In this document: positions 15,947 through 25,736 of the stretch, piece by piece
Position numbering within the stretch: the first letter of the stretch is position 1
Layout of the letters: each line of letters begins with the position of its first letter
Assembly: GCA_016292775.1 (NCBI GenBank)
Contig: JAEDFN010000006.1
Coordinates: forward strand, 1 to 59,916
Origin: Paludibacteraceae bacterium
GTDB lineage: Bacteria; Bacteroidota; Bacteroidia; Bacteroidales; Paludibacteraceae
Length of the DNA stretch: 59,916 nt
Reading direction: 5' to 3'
Notes under the pieces: model-generated
What the model saw: the letters and a program-made list of their open reading frames with translations, nothing else
What the model was told of the DNA's origin: nothing
Database searches by the model: none
Position numbers and translations under genes: made by a program

Positions 15947-15956
15947 ATTCAAATTG

Positions 15957-17171
15957 ATGGACGTTAAAGAAATACGAATAGAGGATTTTGATTATCCATT
16001 AGACGATAATCGCATAGCGAAGTATCCTTTAGCAGAGCGAGACACCTCCAATTTACTATATTGGAAACAAGGCATAATCAACAAATATCACTTTTACAAT
16101 TTACCGGAATTATTAGAAGAGGGAGACTTACTTATTTACAACAATACAAAAGTAATTCAGGCACGTTTTCATTTCAAAAAAACCACAGGTTCAACAATAG
16201 AGATATTCTGTTTAGAGCCACATAGCCCTATTGATTATAATTTAGCATTTCAGAGCAATAAGCGTTGTGAATGGAAATGTTTGGTAGGTAATTTAAAGAA
16301 ATGGAAAGAAGAGAGCATTACCAACAGCATTACAATAAAAGGGCATAGCATTGATTTAACAGCCAAACGTCTTGGAAAAGAAGATGATATGACACATATT
16401 ATCGAATTTTCTTGGAATGAAGATGATATAACATTTTCCGACATTCTACTCTATTTTGGTGAATTACCTATACCGCCATATTTGAATAGAGCAACGGAAG
16501 AGAAGGATAAAACAACATATCAAACTGTATACTCTAAAATTGACGGATCGGTAGCTGCTCCAACAGCAGGGCTACATTTCACTCAAAAAATATTGGATAA
16601 ACTCACTGCCAAAGGGATAAAAGAGAAAGAAGTTACGCTCCATGTAGGTGCAGGTACATTTCAACCTGTAAAAAGTGAAACTATTGGTAATCACCCTATG
16701 CATAAAGAGATTATCTCTGTAAAATTATCTACAATAAAAGAGTTGTTGATATCAATAAATCACATTGTAGCAGTAGGCACGACCTCTGTTCGCACATTAG
16801 AAAGTTTATACTATATAGGGTGTCATATTTATGAAAATCCACAAAACCCGTCGCTATATGTAGGTCAATGGGAACCATATCAAAGCAATTATTCACTGAC
16901 AGTAGAAGAATCGCTACAATCAATAATAAACTATATGGTTAGCAACAATTTAGAAGTCATCAATGCATCTACAAGAATACTGATATTACCCTCTTATAAA
17001 TTTAAACTGGTAAATAAATTAATAACAAATTTTCATCAACCAAAGAGTACACTATTACTCTTAATTTCGGCATTTACCCAAGGTGACAATTGGAAAGAGA
17101 TATATAAATTCGCTTTGAACAATAATTTCAGATTTTTAAGTTACGGAGATAGTTCTCTATTAATAAGATGA
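15957..17171 (+). CDS. queA: S-adenosylmethionine:tRNA ribosyltransferase-isomerase, QueA family (long paralogue)
   Basis: A 404-residue QueA-family protein, the enzyme that makes epoxyqueuosine at tRNA position 34 from preQ1 and the ribosyl part of SAM. Core motifs are intact: LIYNNTKVIQARFHF, GELPIPPYLNR, YQTVYSKIDGSVAAPTAG followed by LHF (about 200-208), TLHVGAGTFQPVKSE, HPMHKE and NFHQPKSTLLLL. The ATG at 15957 is preferred to the TTG at 15954. It is about 50 residues longer than E. coli QueA. A second QueA homologue with altered motifs lies at 36671-37780. The reading frame ends in a 4-base overlap with the next gene. Confidence 0.82.
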   Translation: MDVKEIRIEDFDYPLDDNRIAKYPLAERDTSNLLYWKQGIINKYHFYNLPELLEEGDLLIYNNTKVIQARFHFKKTTGSTIEIFCLEPHSPIDYNLAFQSNKRCEWKCLVGNLKKWKEESITNSITIKGHSIDLTAKRLGKEDDMTHIIEFSWNEDDITFSDILLYFGELPIPPYLNRATEEKDKTTYQTVYSKIDGSVAAPTAGLHFTQKILDKLTAKGIKEKEVTLHVGAGTFQPVKSETIGNHPMHKEIISVKLSTIKELLISINHIVAVGTTSVRTLESLYYIGCHIYENPQNPSLYVGQWEPYQSNYSLTVEESLQSIINYMVSNNLEVINASTRILILPSYKFKLVNKLITNFHQPKSTLLLLISAFTQGDNWKEIYKFALNNNFRFLSYGDSSLLIR

Positions 17172-17998
17172 GTATTAAAAGATACATATTATTAATAATA
17201 ATTTTGATAGTAAGCCAAATAGCATACGGGCAAGAGAGTAAAACACTCTCTACCAAATACTCATTTTCTGTAGGAACTATCAAAATGGCAGACCATAATT
17301 TAAGCAATCAAGAATATTCCGGCATAGTATATGGTTTACAATTTTCGCAAGGACAATACTATAAAAATAAAAATGTATCTTGGAACATTCACGAACAAAT
17401 ACGTTATTCTCATCCGTTAAATGCATCCAAATCAGCATATATCACATATCTTGGTATAAACATTGGGTTTGGGTCGTATTATAACCTAAAGCTCAATAAT
17501 TTTAAATTCAAACTTGGAGGATATATCGATATATATGAAGGGGCAAAATATCAGAGTCGTAATGTAAATAATATATTTTCTAACGACTTACAACTTCAAT
17601 TACTGGCAAACATTACCGCGCAATATCATTACACATGGAATAAATTCGGATTATTAGTTCAATATCAAATGGCAACCCCATTAATAGGATGTATGTTTAT
17701 CCCTGAAATGGGGCAATCCTACTATGAAGTATACAAATACTTATCAGAAAATTTGGAAGACGTAGTACATTTTACCTCGTTTCACAACAGGCAAGGGTAT
17801 AAAGGTAATTTGACATTGAATTTTTTATTTAAAGGATTTACTTTATACACAGGATTCATTCATCATTTTGACTATTGGCATCAGAATGATTTATATTTTT
17901 ATAACAAAGAATTATCCGGGCAAATAGGCGTGATAGTAGATTTGGAATTTAGATGCGGATTAAAATCCCAGCCCGACAATTCCGTAATAGTATTTTAA
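17168..17998 (+). CDS. DUF3316-family envelope protein
   Basis: A 276-residue protein with a cleavable signal peptide (hydrophobic residues 5-17, cleavage expected near AYGQ). The mature part alternates hydrophobic and polar residues with many aromatic residues, as in small outer-membrane beta-barrels, and resembles the DUF3316 family of Bacteroidota. It has no enzymatic motif. It overlaps the queA-type gene by 4 bases (ATGA) and is followed by the S41 peptidase gene after 1 base, so the genes are translationally coupled. Function is unknown. Confidence 0.65.
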   Translation: MSIKRYILLIIILIVSQIAYGQESKTLSTKYSFSVGTIKMADHNLSNQEYSGIVYGLQFSQGQYYKNKNVSWNIHEQIRYSHPLNASKSAYITYLGINIGFGSYYNLKLNNFKFKLGGYIDIYEGAKYQSRNVNNIFSNDLQLQLLANITAQYHYTWNKFGLLVQYQMATPLIGCMFIPEMGQSYYEVYKYLSENLEDVVHFTSFHNRQGYKGNLTLNFLFKGFTLYTGFIHHFDYWHQNDLYFYNKELSGQIGVIVDLEFRCGLKSQPDNSVIVF

Positions 17999-17999
17999 G

Positions 18000-19040
18000 A
18001 TGAAGAGGTCAATAATATACATATTAATAATATGTTTGCTATTTAGCGGATGTGAAGGTAACACAATAAAAGAGTATAATAACGACGCTCAAACAAATTT
18101 TGATGCCCTATGGGAAATTTTGGATGAAAAATACTGCTATTTCTCGGCAAAAGAGTTGGATTGGATTGGAGTATATAACGAATACCAACCTAAAATAAGG
18201 TATTGTAAAAATCAATTTTCTCTGTTTTCATTAATGGGAAAAATGCTTGACACACTACAAGACGGACACGTTAATTTATACTCCGCATTTGACGTAACAA
18301 GATGTAAAGGATGGTATGAAAATTATCCTGAAGATTATTATTCGAATATAATTTATAGTAATAAATATATAAGTACCGACCCTAAAATTGCAGGTGGATT
18401 TAGATATTCATACCTCAATAATAATGAAATTGGCTATATACAATACAGCAGTTTCTCTAATGGATTTTCATCAGCCAATTTACATTATATAGATTACTAT
18501 TTTAAGGATACAAAAGGAATAATTATTGATGTAAGGAACAATGGAGGTGGCCAGCTAAATTATAGTGAACTACTTGCATCATGTTTTTTCAAAGAAAAAA
18601 CAATTACCGGATATATGAAACATAAAACCGGGAAGGGACACGATGATTTTTCCGATCCGATGCCAATATATACCGACCCGTCTACAGCACCTATTGATTG
18701 GAGTGATAAAACAATAGTGATATTAACAAATAGAAAATGCTATTCGGCGACCAATGATTTCATTGTAAGAGTGAAACATGCACCTAATGTAGTAGTAATA
18801 GGCGGAATAACGGGAGGTGGAGGTGGAATGCCATTATCTCAAGAACTGCCAAATGGATGGATGATAAGATTCAGTGCTGTACCTATGTTTGATTCCGATA
18901 TGAATCATACGGAATTTGGAGTAGAGCCGGACATTGAAGTGCATATCACTGAACAGAATATTGAAAACGGCGAAGACGCTATAATAGACAAAGCTATCGA
19001 ATACATCTATGCAATTCACAACACAGATACAACTAACTGA
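18000..19040 (+). CDS. S41-family peptidase lipoprotein (C-terminal processing protease-like)
   Basis: A 346-residue protein with a lipobox (LFSGC, Cys18). The S41 catalytic core includes GIIIDVRNNGGGQLNYSELLA, the nucleophile region LTNRKCYSATNDFIV (Ser near 248) and FGVEPDIEVHIT near the end. A helical N-terminal segment (FDALWEILDEKYCYFSAK) is typical of the Bacteroidota S41 lipoproteins. No PDZ domain is evident between the two, unlike classic CtpA. It is expected in the periplasm, anchored by lipid. The end overlaps the GSCFA gene by 32 bases. Confidence 0.83.
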   Translation: MKRSIIYILIICLLFSGCEGNTIKEYNNDAQTNFDALWEILDEKYCYFSAKELDWIGVYNEYQPKIRYCKNQFSLFSLMGKMLDTLQDGHVNLYSAFDVTRCKGWYENYPEDYYSNIIYSNKYISTDPKIAGGFRYSYLNNNEIGYIQYSSFSNGFSSANLHYIDYYFKDTKGIIIDVRNNGGGQLNYSELLASCFFKEKTITGYMKHKTGKGHDDFSDPMPIYTDPSTAPIDWSDKTIVILTNRKCYSATNDFIVRVKHAPNVVVIGGITGGGGGMPLSQELPNGWMIRFSAVPMFDSDMNHTEFGVEPDIEVHITEQNIENGEDAIIDKAIEYIYAIHNTDTTN

Positions 19041-19944
19041 ATATAAAAGCATTGATCATAATTCAAAAATTTTGAATATTGGTTCTTGTTTTGCAGAGAA
19101 TATTGGCAACAAGCTAATAGAATCTCGGTTTAATATTATAAACAATCCAAATGGAATAGTATATAATCCGATAACTATTAGTGAGGTACTGACACATATA
19201 ATAGATAATAGTGAATATCAAGAGAGTGATTTAATATATAACGGTGGGTTATGGCATTCAATATTACATCATGGTAAATTTTCCGGACCCGACAAACAAA
19301 TTGTATTAAGTACTATAAACAGCAATTTACATAATCATCACGAATTTATAAAAACCACCACACATATAATTATCACATTTGGTTCATCGGTAGTATATGA
19401 TTATATGGGCAGAACGGCTGGCAACTGTCATAAATTACCAAACAAACTGTTTAAAGAGAGACAATTATCTATCGATGAGATAGTCAACACCACGTCTGAA
19501 GTGATAGATAAAATTAAATCTATAAACAATGATATACAAATAATAATAACAATCAGTCCCGTACGTTATGCCGGGAAAGGGATGCACAACAACCAAATAA
19601 ATAAAGCTACTTTACTATTAGCTACGGAAGAATTATGTAAAAAATATGGATTGATATATTTCCCATCATTTGAAATTGTGTTAGACGAATTAAGAGATTA
19701 TCGTTATTTTGCAGAAGATATGATACATCCCTCAGAAACAGCCGTCAGATATATATGGGAAAGATTTTGCGACTCTATGTTAACTAAAGAATGTAACCGA
19801 CTACTACCGGAAATAGAAAAGATTAACAAATCAATAAATCACCGACCATTACATCCTGAAAGTGAAGAATATCGCACATTTTTAATGAACTTAGAAAAAG
19901 AGATAAAAATACTCCGTACAAAATATCCGAATATAATATTCTGA
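19009..19944 (+). CDS. GSCFA-domain protein
   Basis: A 311-residue protein of the GSCFA family, named after the conserved peptide seen here as NIGSCFAENIG (22-32). Further family features are NPNGIVYNPITI, the FGSSVVYDYMGRTAGNCHK segment, ITISPVRY and EDMIHPSETAVRYIW near the end. The fold is predicted to be SGNH-hydrolase-like, with Ser in GSCFA and Asp/His in DMIHPS as likely catalytic residues. No signal peptide is visible. The ATG at 19009 lies inside the S41 gene, but an FTTQIQL opening is typical for this family. Substrate unknown. Confidence 0.8.
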   Translation: MQFTTQIQLTEYKSIDHNSKILNIGSCFAENIGNKLIESRFNIINNPNGIVYNPITISEVLTHIIDNSEYQESDLIYNGGLWHSILHHGKFSGPDKQIVLSTINSNLHNHHEFIKTTTHIIITFGSSVVYDYMGRTAGNCHKLPNKLFKERQLSIDEIVNTTSEVIDKIKSINNDIQIIITISPVRYAGKGMHNNQINKATLLLATEELCKKYGLIYFPSFEIVLDELRDYRYFAEDMIHPSETAVRYIWERFCDSMLTKECNRLLPEIEKINKSINHRPLHPESEEYRTFLMNLEKEIKILRTKYPNIIF

Positions 19945-19962
19945 TAAATAGCACGGAGTATT
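19908..19962. repeat. 10-bp inverted repeat across the end of the GSCFA gene
   Basis: AATACTCCGT (19908-19917) is matched by ACGGAGTATT (19953-19962) over a 35-base loop, between two convergent genes. The loop is long for an intrinsic terminator and no T-run follows, but it is the only structure between the genes. Confidence 0.4.
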
Positions 19963-19967
19963 GTATC

Positions 19968-20891
19968 TTACACAATCATATTTAATGCAGCTGGGATTAT
20001 GCTAATACTATATTGATCTACTTTTGGCAAATTCACGCCATCTGTCTCAACCTCAACAGGTTTTGAAAGAGATATCGTAAGGTTTTTCGATACGATACTA
20101 TGGCAATTTCTATGAGAATCGAGTCGTTTTGAAAAAAGATATTTAACAGCGGAAGGCATATCTTTAATAGCGAGTTTACGAATAGCGGTACTATGAAAGA
20201 TTCCATCACAAGGAGAAGCGGAAGGAGTTTGGCACAAACCACCGCCTGAATAGCATCCATTACCTATAGCAATAGAGAAGAAATTATCATCAAAATTATC
20301 ATTATCACTAATAATTTTCATTTTCGATGATCTATATTCCAATAAAGTAAGAAATAAGGCGAGCAAGTAAATCCAAGCATGACCTCCATAAATCTTCTTC
20401 AATTTTGCAGTACGCTTACAAACGGAAGCATCAAAACCGATTCCAGCCCCATTAATGAAATATCTAGTAATTTTCTCGCCTTTATGTTCAAATTCTATTT
20501 TACCGATATCAACAATACGGCGTACTCTATTATAAAGCACATCAACGATATTAGTCTTTTTATTATTCAGATTCCAAAAGCGAGCCCAATCATTTCCTGT
20601 ACCATAAGGGATAACAGCAATAGAGACCTCCGAAGGATTTACATTCGACGTCATAATACCATTAACAACCTCATTAATAGTACCATCACCACCTACAACA
20701 AGAATATTTCTAAATCCTTGAGTTAAATATTTTTTAGCCAATTCCACAGCATGCCCTTCATACTCTGTCAATTGACTTGTAAAATGAATTTCAGCTCGTT
20801 TTAATTTTCTATAAATATTAATCCAATCTTTACGAATTTTTCTTCGACCTGAACATGGGTTTACTATAATACCCCATTTTTCATCTCTCAT
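19968..20891 (-). CDS. Diacylglycerol/lipid kinase family protein (YegS/DgkB-like)
   Basis: A 307-residue soluble lipid kinase of the DAGK catalytic superfamily. The nucleotide-binding loop VVGGDGTINEVVNG (65-78, GGDGT core), IPYGTGNDWAR and GAGIGFDASVC are canonical; a C-terminal beta-domain includes the FFSIAIGNGCYSGGGLCQTP segment. It phosphorylates diacylglycerol or a related lipid at the inner membrane. It is the last gene of the minus-strand run lptD-slyD-aroC-kinase (18 bases after aroC). Confidence 0.88.
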   Translation of the reverse strand: MRDEKWGIIVNPCSGRRKIRKDWINIYRKLKRAEIHFTSQLTEYEGHAVELAKKYLTQGFRNILVVGGDGTINEVVNGIMTSNVNPSEVSIAVIPYGTGNDWARFWNLNNKKTNIVDVLYNRVRRIVDIGKIEFEHKGEKITRYFINGAGIGFDASVCKRTAKLKKIYGGHAWIYLLALFLTLLEYRSSKMKIISDNDNFDDNFFSIAIGNGCYSGGGLCQTPSASPCDGIFHSTAIRKLAIKDMPSAVKYLFSKRLDSHRNCHSIVSKNLTISLSKPVEVETDGVNLPKVDQYSISIIPAALNMIV

Positions 20892-20909
20892 TATCTTAAT
20901 ATTATATTA

Positions 20910-21962
20910 CTACAATAAAACATCCATTAGAGTAATAGCCGCCATCGCTTTAACGACGGCAACTGCACGAGGAGCAGCACATATATCATGCCTGCCACCA
21001 ACTCTAATTTTAACATTATCTCCACAATTATTTATTGTATCTTGTTCCATACCGATAGAAGAAATCGGCTTAAATACTACGCGGCATACGATATCCTCTC
21101 CGGTAGAAATTCCGCCGAGAATACCACCTGCATTATTAGACAAAAATTTTGGAGCGCCATCTACAAAAGCCATGGCATCATTACTATCGCTACCTAAAAA
21201 GTTTGCAGCATTATGTCCTAATCCATATTCAAAACATTTAGCTGCCGGTATTGACATAAAAGCAGAAGCAAGCATCTGTTGTAATTTTCCAAAAATAGGG
21301 TTACCTACCCCGGCAGGCAATCCTTTAATAATACAAGTAACGGCACCACCAATAGTATTACCCTTTGATGCAATCTCATTTAGTAATGAATTCATTTTTT
21401 TTTCAGTATCCATATCAGGGCAACGAAGAGGAGAAGCCTCTACTCTATCCATATCACGCACAACATACCCGTTCGGTAAAGAAACATTACCGATAGTATC
21501 TACAAAAGAGTAAATTTTCACACCCTTTTTCAGCAACCACTGATAAGCTAAAGCACCGGCAACAACTCGAGATACCGTTTCCCGAGCGGAAGCACGTCCT
21601 CCACCCCTATAATCCCTATAGCCATATTTTACTTGATATGTATAATCGGCATGTCCGGGCCTGAAAACATCTTTCAAATGGGAATAATCTTCTATTTTAT
21701 TATTTTCATTTCTAATAATAAAAGCGATAGGAGTACCGAGAGAAACACCATTAAAAATGCCGGAAAGATATTCTACATTTTCTGATTCAATACGCTGAGT
21801 AGCATGCATTACAGAGGAAGGCGAACGGAGAAAAAGTTCCTTTTGAATAAAACTAAAATCCACGGAAATACCGGCGGGATATCCATCTAAAACCCCACCG
21901 ACAGCCACACCATGACTCTCTCCAAAAGAGGTAAAACGTAATTTTTCTCCGAACGTATTCAT
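20910..21962 (-). CDS. aroC: Chorismate synthase
   Basis: A 350-residue FMN-dependent lyase making chorismate from EPSP, the end of the shikimate pathway. Signatures are GESHGVAVGGVLDGYPAG, RPGHADYTYQVKYG, DYRGGGRASARETVSRVVAG and GGISTGEDIVCRVVFKP. The conserved His (GESHG) and RASARET residues are present. Length is typical. The DAHP synthase gene of the same pathway is at 50599-51597. It follows slyD after 38 bases. Confidence 0.96.
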   Translation of the reverse strand: MNTFGEKLRFTSFGESHGVAVGGVLDGYPAGISVDFSFIQKELFLRSPSSVMHATQRIESENVEYLSGIFNGVSLGTPIAFIIRNENNKIEDYSHLKDVFRPGHADYTYQVKYGYRDYRGGGRASARETVSRVVAGALAYQWLLKKGVKIYSFVDTIGNVSLPNGYVVRDMDRVEASPLRCPDMDTEKKMNSLLNEIASKGNTIGGAVTCIIKGLPAGVGNPIFGKLQQMLASAFMSIPAAKCFEYGLGHNAANFLGSDSNDAMAFVDGAPKFLSNNAGGILGGISTGEDIVCRVVFKPISSIGMEQDTINNCGDNVKIRVGGRHDICAAPRAVAVVKAMAAITLMDVLL

Positions 21963-22000
21963 CTCAATATTATATTATTAAATGATTATACAAAAGTATA

Positions 22001-22576
22001 TCAACAGCAACCGCCATTACATCCACAAGAGCCACCCTCTTCGCCACAAGAGCCACAAGAATCACAAGAGCAACCTCCACCGCAACTATGGTGCATCATT
22101 GAATGAATTTCTTCGTCAGATAATTCAGATACAGCAATAACACGACCTTCAAAATATAAATCTTCACCGGCAAGAGGGGCATTAAGGTCAACAGTAACAG
22201 CCTCAGGTTTTACCTCAACAACCTCTGCTGCAATACGATTACCCTCGGCATCCATAAGAGGTACTATCTCACCTTTAACAATATGCTCATCATCAAACTT
22301 ACCATCAATAAAGAAAATATTTTTTGGAAGATCTATAATATTACTCTCATCATAATCCCCGAAACCATCTTTTTTCTCAATCATAAAATCAAAAGTATCC
22401 CCTTCGGAAAGACCCTCCATATACTCCTCAAATTTTGGTAAAAACATTCCCATACCATGAATATATTGACATGGGCGTTCCGGAGTAGTTTCTTCGAATA
22501 ATTCTTTTTTTCCAAATTCATCCTTAACATAAAGTTTATATTGAAGGATAACCAATTTTTTTTCAGAAATTTGCAT
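22001..22576 (-). CDS. slyD: FKBP-type peptidyl-prolyl isomerase, SlyD-like, with Cys-rich metal tail
   Basis: A 191-residue cytosolic PPIase/chaperone. The FKBP part contains YIHGMGMFLPKFEEYMEGLSEGDTFDFMI, followed by the insert-in-flap domain (FFIDGKFDDEHIVKGEIVPL), then ANG-like AEVVEVKPEAVTVDLNAPLAG. The C-terminal 30 residues (about 162-191) hold 10 Cys and 2 His, with repeats of GGC/SCG, e.g. HHSCGGGCSCDSCGSCG. E. coli SlyD has a metal-binding tail but His/Asp-rich, so this one is unusually Cys-rich. It may bind nickel, zinc or another thiophilic metal. Part of the lptD operon. Confidence 0.88.
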   Translation of the reverse strand: MQISEKKLVILQYKLYVKDEFGKKELFEETTPERPCQYIHGMGMFLPKFEEYMEGLSEGDTFDFMIEKKDGFGDYDESNIIDLPKNIFFIDGKFDDEHIVKGEIVPLMDAEGNRIAAEVVEVKPEAVTVDLNAPLAGEDLYFEGRVIAVSELSDEEIHSMMHHSCGGGCSCDSCGSCGEEGGSCGCNGGCC

Positions 22577-22613
22577 AATATATATATTTAAAATGTTATT
22601 AATTAAGCATTTA

Positions 22614-25541
22614 TTATTTTTCTAACCAATTAATATTTCTACTTGCATCAGATCGTTTATCATATTTAATATCCTTAAGCATAGAAGCATTAACACCAAC
22701 AGACACCATGAAACTCTTATACAAACCAAAAGGAGAAATAGAAGCTGATAAAGACCAGCAATGTAAATCGCGATAAACTGAGAACGTAGTAGTGGTAACC
22801 TTAAATTTTTCCAAATCCACAGAACCCGTAAAAGTTAATCTCCATTTCGGGGTAGGTTGTATAGAACCATTAAAAGTGAGAGAGTGATAGTATTTTAATT
22901 TATAAGCCATTAACTTCTCGCTATAATTCTCTTTAGATGAATTTATGCGGAAACCGAATTGATATACGAAAGTAAAACTCCAAGGAATTTCGAAAGGAGC
23001 ATAACCGTCATCATTACTTATTTTATCTTTATCTTCCTTCTCTTCGTTCGATTTTTGATTACCACGAGGTAATCCTGTTATAGGGTCGACATCCATACCT
23101 ACATTTGGATTTAAAGGGTCAAAAGCATCATCGGCACTCTCCTCTTCAGCAACCTCTTTTTTCTTATCCTTCTTTTTAAAAGTATTATTATTGAAAGTAT
23201 AAGTAAAACTGGTGTTAGTACCAAGGAAATGCATCGGCAATCCATGATTCCATCTTAACTCATTAGTACGCACAATAGTACCTTTTTCATTTGGAAGATA
23301 ACAATAAGGGTCGAAGCTACCATTTAATGAGAGACTGAATTTTTTTGTAAATTTCAGTCGAAGACTAACGCTTAAATTATTCCAATTCATAGAATCTGCA
23401 GCGAAATTATATCCCCAAGATACAGCCAATTTATCAATAAGACTTACCTTTTTATAAGACAAACCTGTTGAATCGGATTTATCTTTAATTTTCATCTCCA
23501 CATTGTTATCCAAACTGAAATTCAAAGAAGCTGATTGTCCCCTACCCGGCACACCATAAAGGCCATTACTATAAGGAGAATAGACCACCTCTTCGGTAGA
23601 AACACCATTCATACTATTCTTATCAACAATAGTTTTTGTATAAGAACGATAGAATTTAAACAGAGGAGAAGAGAAGTCCGGATTATAAGAAAAAGAGATA
23701 GAAGGCGTCAGGACGTGCCTTATTCTATCAACCTTATCTCCGAACCATTTGCGAATAGGGGTATAATATCCATATAATTTGGTATTCATTGAAGCGGAAG
23801 TACGAAAATCATATACTCTATAAAAACCATAAGTAGTATCACAAACCTCTTGTTGTGAAGGAGTATCCCAATCTCGTAAAATTCTATTAAAATACCAACG
23901 CTCAGTATAATTTTGAGACAAACTGATATTTAAATATTTAAACAAGCTAAAAGAAGCCTTTATCGGCAGGTCGTGTTTGATAGCATTTCTCCAATCCTTG
24001 ACAAAATTTGATTTAAAAAGCAGACGCTCTTTAGTACTGATAGAGTTAGAGAATTGCATAGTATACGACAAAGAAATTTTTTCGTACCAACGTTCTTTAC
24101 CTATTTGAACTTTTCTACGGAAAGGATAAACGGTAGCTAAATTCACCGTAAGCGAAGGTAGAGTAATACTTATAGTAGAATCTTGAGTTTTTTGAGTAAG
24201 GGAAGCATTAGCAGAAATACTCCATTGACTATCGGGGAAACGTTGAGTATAATTGACCGTAGAAGACGTAATATTTGAAGACATCTCTGACGGGTTGTAA
24301 TAATTGTTGATATTACTTGTATTATAACCGCTTGTTTTAAAATCGACAGATGCAGAGAAAGAACTATATTGACTTGCCTTTGCATCTTGTTGATGACGCC
24401 ATGTGATACCGAAATTACGAGAGCGGCTATAATTATCCATATTTTTGATACCGCGTACATCTTGACGGAAAGAGGCGGAGAGAGAACCATGGAATTTATA
24501 TCTCAAAGCATAATTACTTGCAATAGAGACTGCCCACGTGCCCTTAGTATAAATTTCGCCAAGTATTTCCAAATCTACATAATCATTTATAGCCCAATAA
24601 TAACCTCCATTCTTCAAATACAGACCACGCTCTAAATCTTCTCCAAATTGAGGCATAATAACCCCGGAAGAATATTTATTAGTTATAGGGAAAAAGCCAA
24701 AAGGCACTGCAATCGGAAGTGGTACATCTTGCATTACGAGGTAAGCAGGACCCGCAGCAATAAAACTACCAGGTTTTAATTTACCCTTTGTAATATGCAG
24801 GTAAAAATGTGGATGATCATGATTATCACAAGTTGTATATTTACCATCCTTCAAAAAGAAACTTTGATCTTCAAACATTTTTGTTTGATCGGCAACAATA
24901 AAACCCTCATCCTGACGAGTAACACCACCACGAACATAAGCCCTATGAGTTTTAAAATTATAACTCATATATTTAGATTGATATTCTTGTCCATTATCAC
25001 TAAATATAGGATTACCGACAGGATTTCCGGCAGAATCCACACCACCAATAGCATATATAGTAGCACTATCCAGTTTAAAACGAACATATTCAGCTTTTAA
25101 TTCAATAGCGGAAGATTGGAGATATTTCACCTGACCATCGCCATAAAGGAAACCGGTACCATTAGAATAAAAAACAATAGAATCTCGAGCTTGATATTGA
25201 ACTTCAGCTTCAAGGAAAGATTTATTTTTTGAAGTTAGAGAATCGGAATTGACAGAAACGGAATCTTTATTCAAAGCGATAGAGTCGGTAGGAATATAAT
25301 TAGCGACCACCGCATTATTTATAGAGTCGGCATTAGAAATAGAATCGGAAACTGAAACAATATTATCAATATTATTAATGACAGAATCGGAATAATTAAT
25401 CAGATTAGAAAATTCAGAAGTAACAGAATCGGAAAATTCATAGGCAAAAAACACCCCGTTAGCACGAACGGAAGTTACAATAACCACTATCATGCTAACG
25501 ATTAAAAACAATTTTTTCAGGTATATATTGTTATTTATCAA
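22614..25541 (-). CDS. lptD: LPS-assembly outer-membrane protein LptD (Bacteroidota type)
   Basis: A 975-residue outer-membrane protein that inserts lipopolysaccharide into the outer leaflet. It has a signal peptide, a Ser/Asp-rich spacer (about 33-90), an OstA-like beta-jellyroll (about 95-240, with FLYGDGQVKYLQ and AYVRGGVTRQDEGFIVADQ) and a very long C-terminal beta-barrel rich in alternating Tyr/Ser/Trp strands. The start is a TTG at 25541: the in-frame stop lies 13 bases upstream, no ATG is available, and starting at Met17 would delete the positively charged part of the signal peptide. It begins the lptD-slyD-aroC-kinase run. Confidence 0.85.
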   Translation of the reverse strand: MINNNIYLKKLFLIVSMIVVIVTSVRANGVFFAYEFSDSVTSEFSNLINYSDSVINNIDNIVSVSDSISNADSINNAVVANYIPTDSIALNKDSVSVNSDSLTSKNKSFLEAEVQYQARDSIVFYSNGTGFLYGDGQVKYLQSSAIELKAEYVRFKLDSATIYAIGGVDSAGNPVGNPIFSDNGQEYQSKYMSYNFKTHRAYVRGGVTRQDEGFIVADQTKMFEDQSFFLKDGKYTTCDNHDHPHFYLHITKGKLKPGSFIAAGPAYLVMQDVPLPIAVPFGFFPITNKYSSGVIMPQFGEDLERGLYLKNGGYYWAINDYVDLEILGEIYTKGTWAVSIASNYALRYKFHGSLSASFRQDVRGIKNMDNYSRSRNFGITWRHQQDAKASQYSSFSASVDFKTSGYNTSNINNYYNPSEMSSNITSSTVNYTQRFPDSQWSISANASLTQKTQDSTISITLPSLTVNLATVYPFRRKVQIGKERWYEKISLSYTMQFSNSISTKERLLFKSNFVKDWRNAIKHDLPIKASFSLFKYLNISLSQNYTERWYFNRILRDWDTPSQQEVCDTTYGFYRVYDFRTSASMNTKLYGYYTPIRKWFGDKVDRIRHVLTPSISFSYNPDFSSPLFKFYRSYTKTIVDKNSMNGVSTEEVVYSPYSNGLYGVPGRGQSASLNFSLDNNVEMKIKDKSDSTGLSYKKVSLIDKLAVSWGYNFAADSMNWNNLSVSLRLKFTKKFSLSLNGSFDPYCYLPNEKGTIVRTNELRWNHGLPMHFLGTNTSFTYTFNNNTFKKKDKKKEVAEEESADDAFDPLNPNVGMDVDPITGLPRGNQKSNEEKEDKDKISNDDGYAPFEIPWSFTFVYQFGFRINSSKENYSEKLMAYKLKYYHSLTFNGSIQPTPKWRLTFTGSVDLEKFKVTTTTFSVYRDLHCWSLSASISPFGLYKSFMVSVGVNASMLKDIKYDKRSDASRNINWLEK

Positions 25542-25593
25542 TACGTTTATGCTCTAATTATTCCTTTAATATAATTCCAATTTTTCAAACTTA

Positions 25594-25601
25594 CAAATTT
25601 A
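25594..25601 (-). promoter_or_regulatory. Predicted -7 element of the lptD operon
   Basis: The minus strand reads TAAATTTG, matching TAnnTTTG, about 50 bases before the TTG start. No clear -33 element is visible. Confidence 0.4.
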
Positions 25602-25680
25602 CTAAAAATTTATGAGATAAACACATTATAATGATATGATTTTTATCACAAAAAAAGCACACAATAAAACACAAAATTTC

Positions 25681-25711
25681 ATTGTTATTTTGCCAAAAAA
25701 GAGTATCTTTG
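25681..25711 (+). promoter_or_regulatory. Predicted promoter of the amidase-MCE pair
   Basis: TATCTTTG (25704-25711) with ATTG (25681-25684) 19 bases upstream. The amidase ATG is 25 bases downstream. Confidence 0.65.
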
Positions 25712-25736
25712 CAAATTGAACAAAAATTAATTTACA

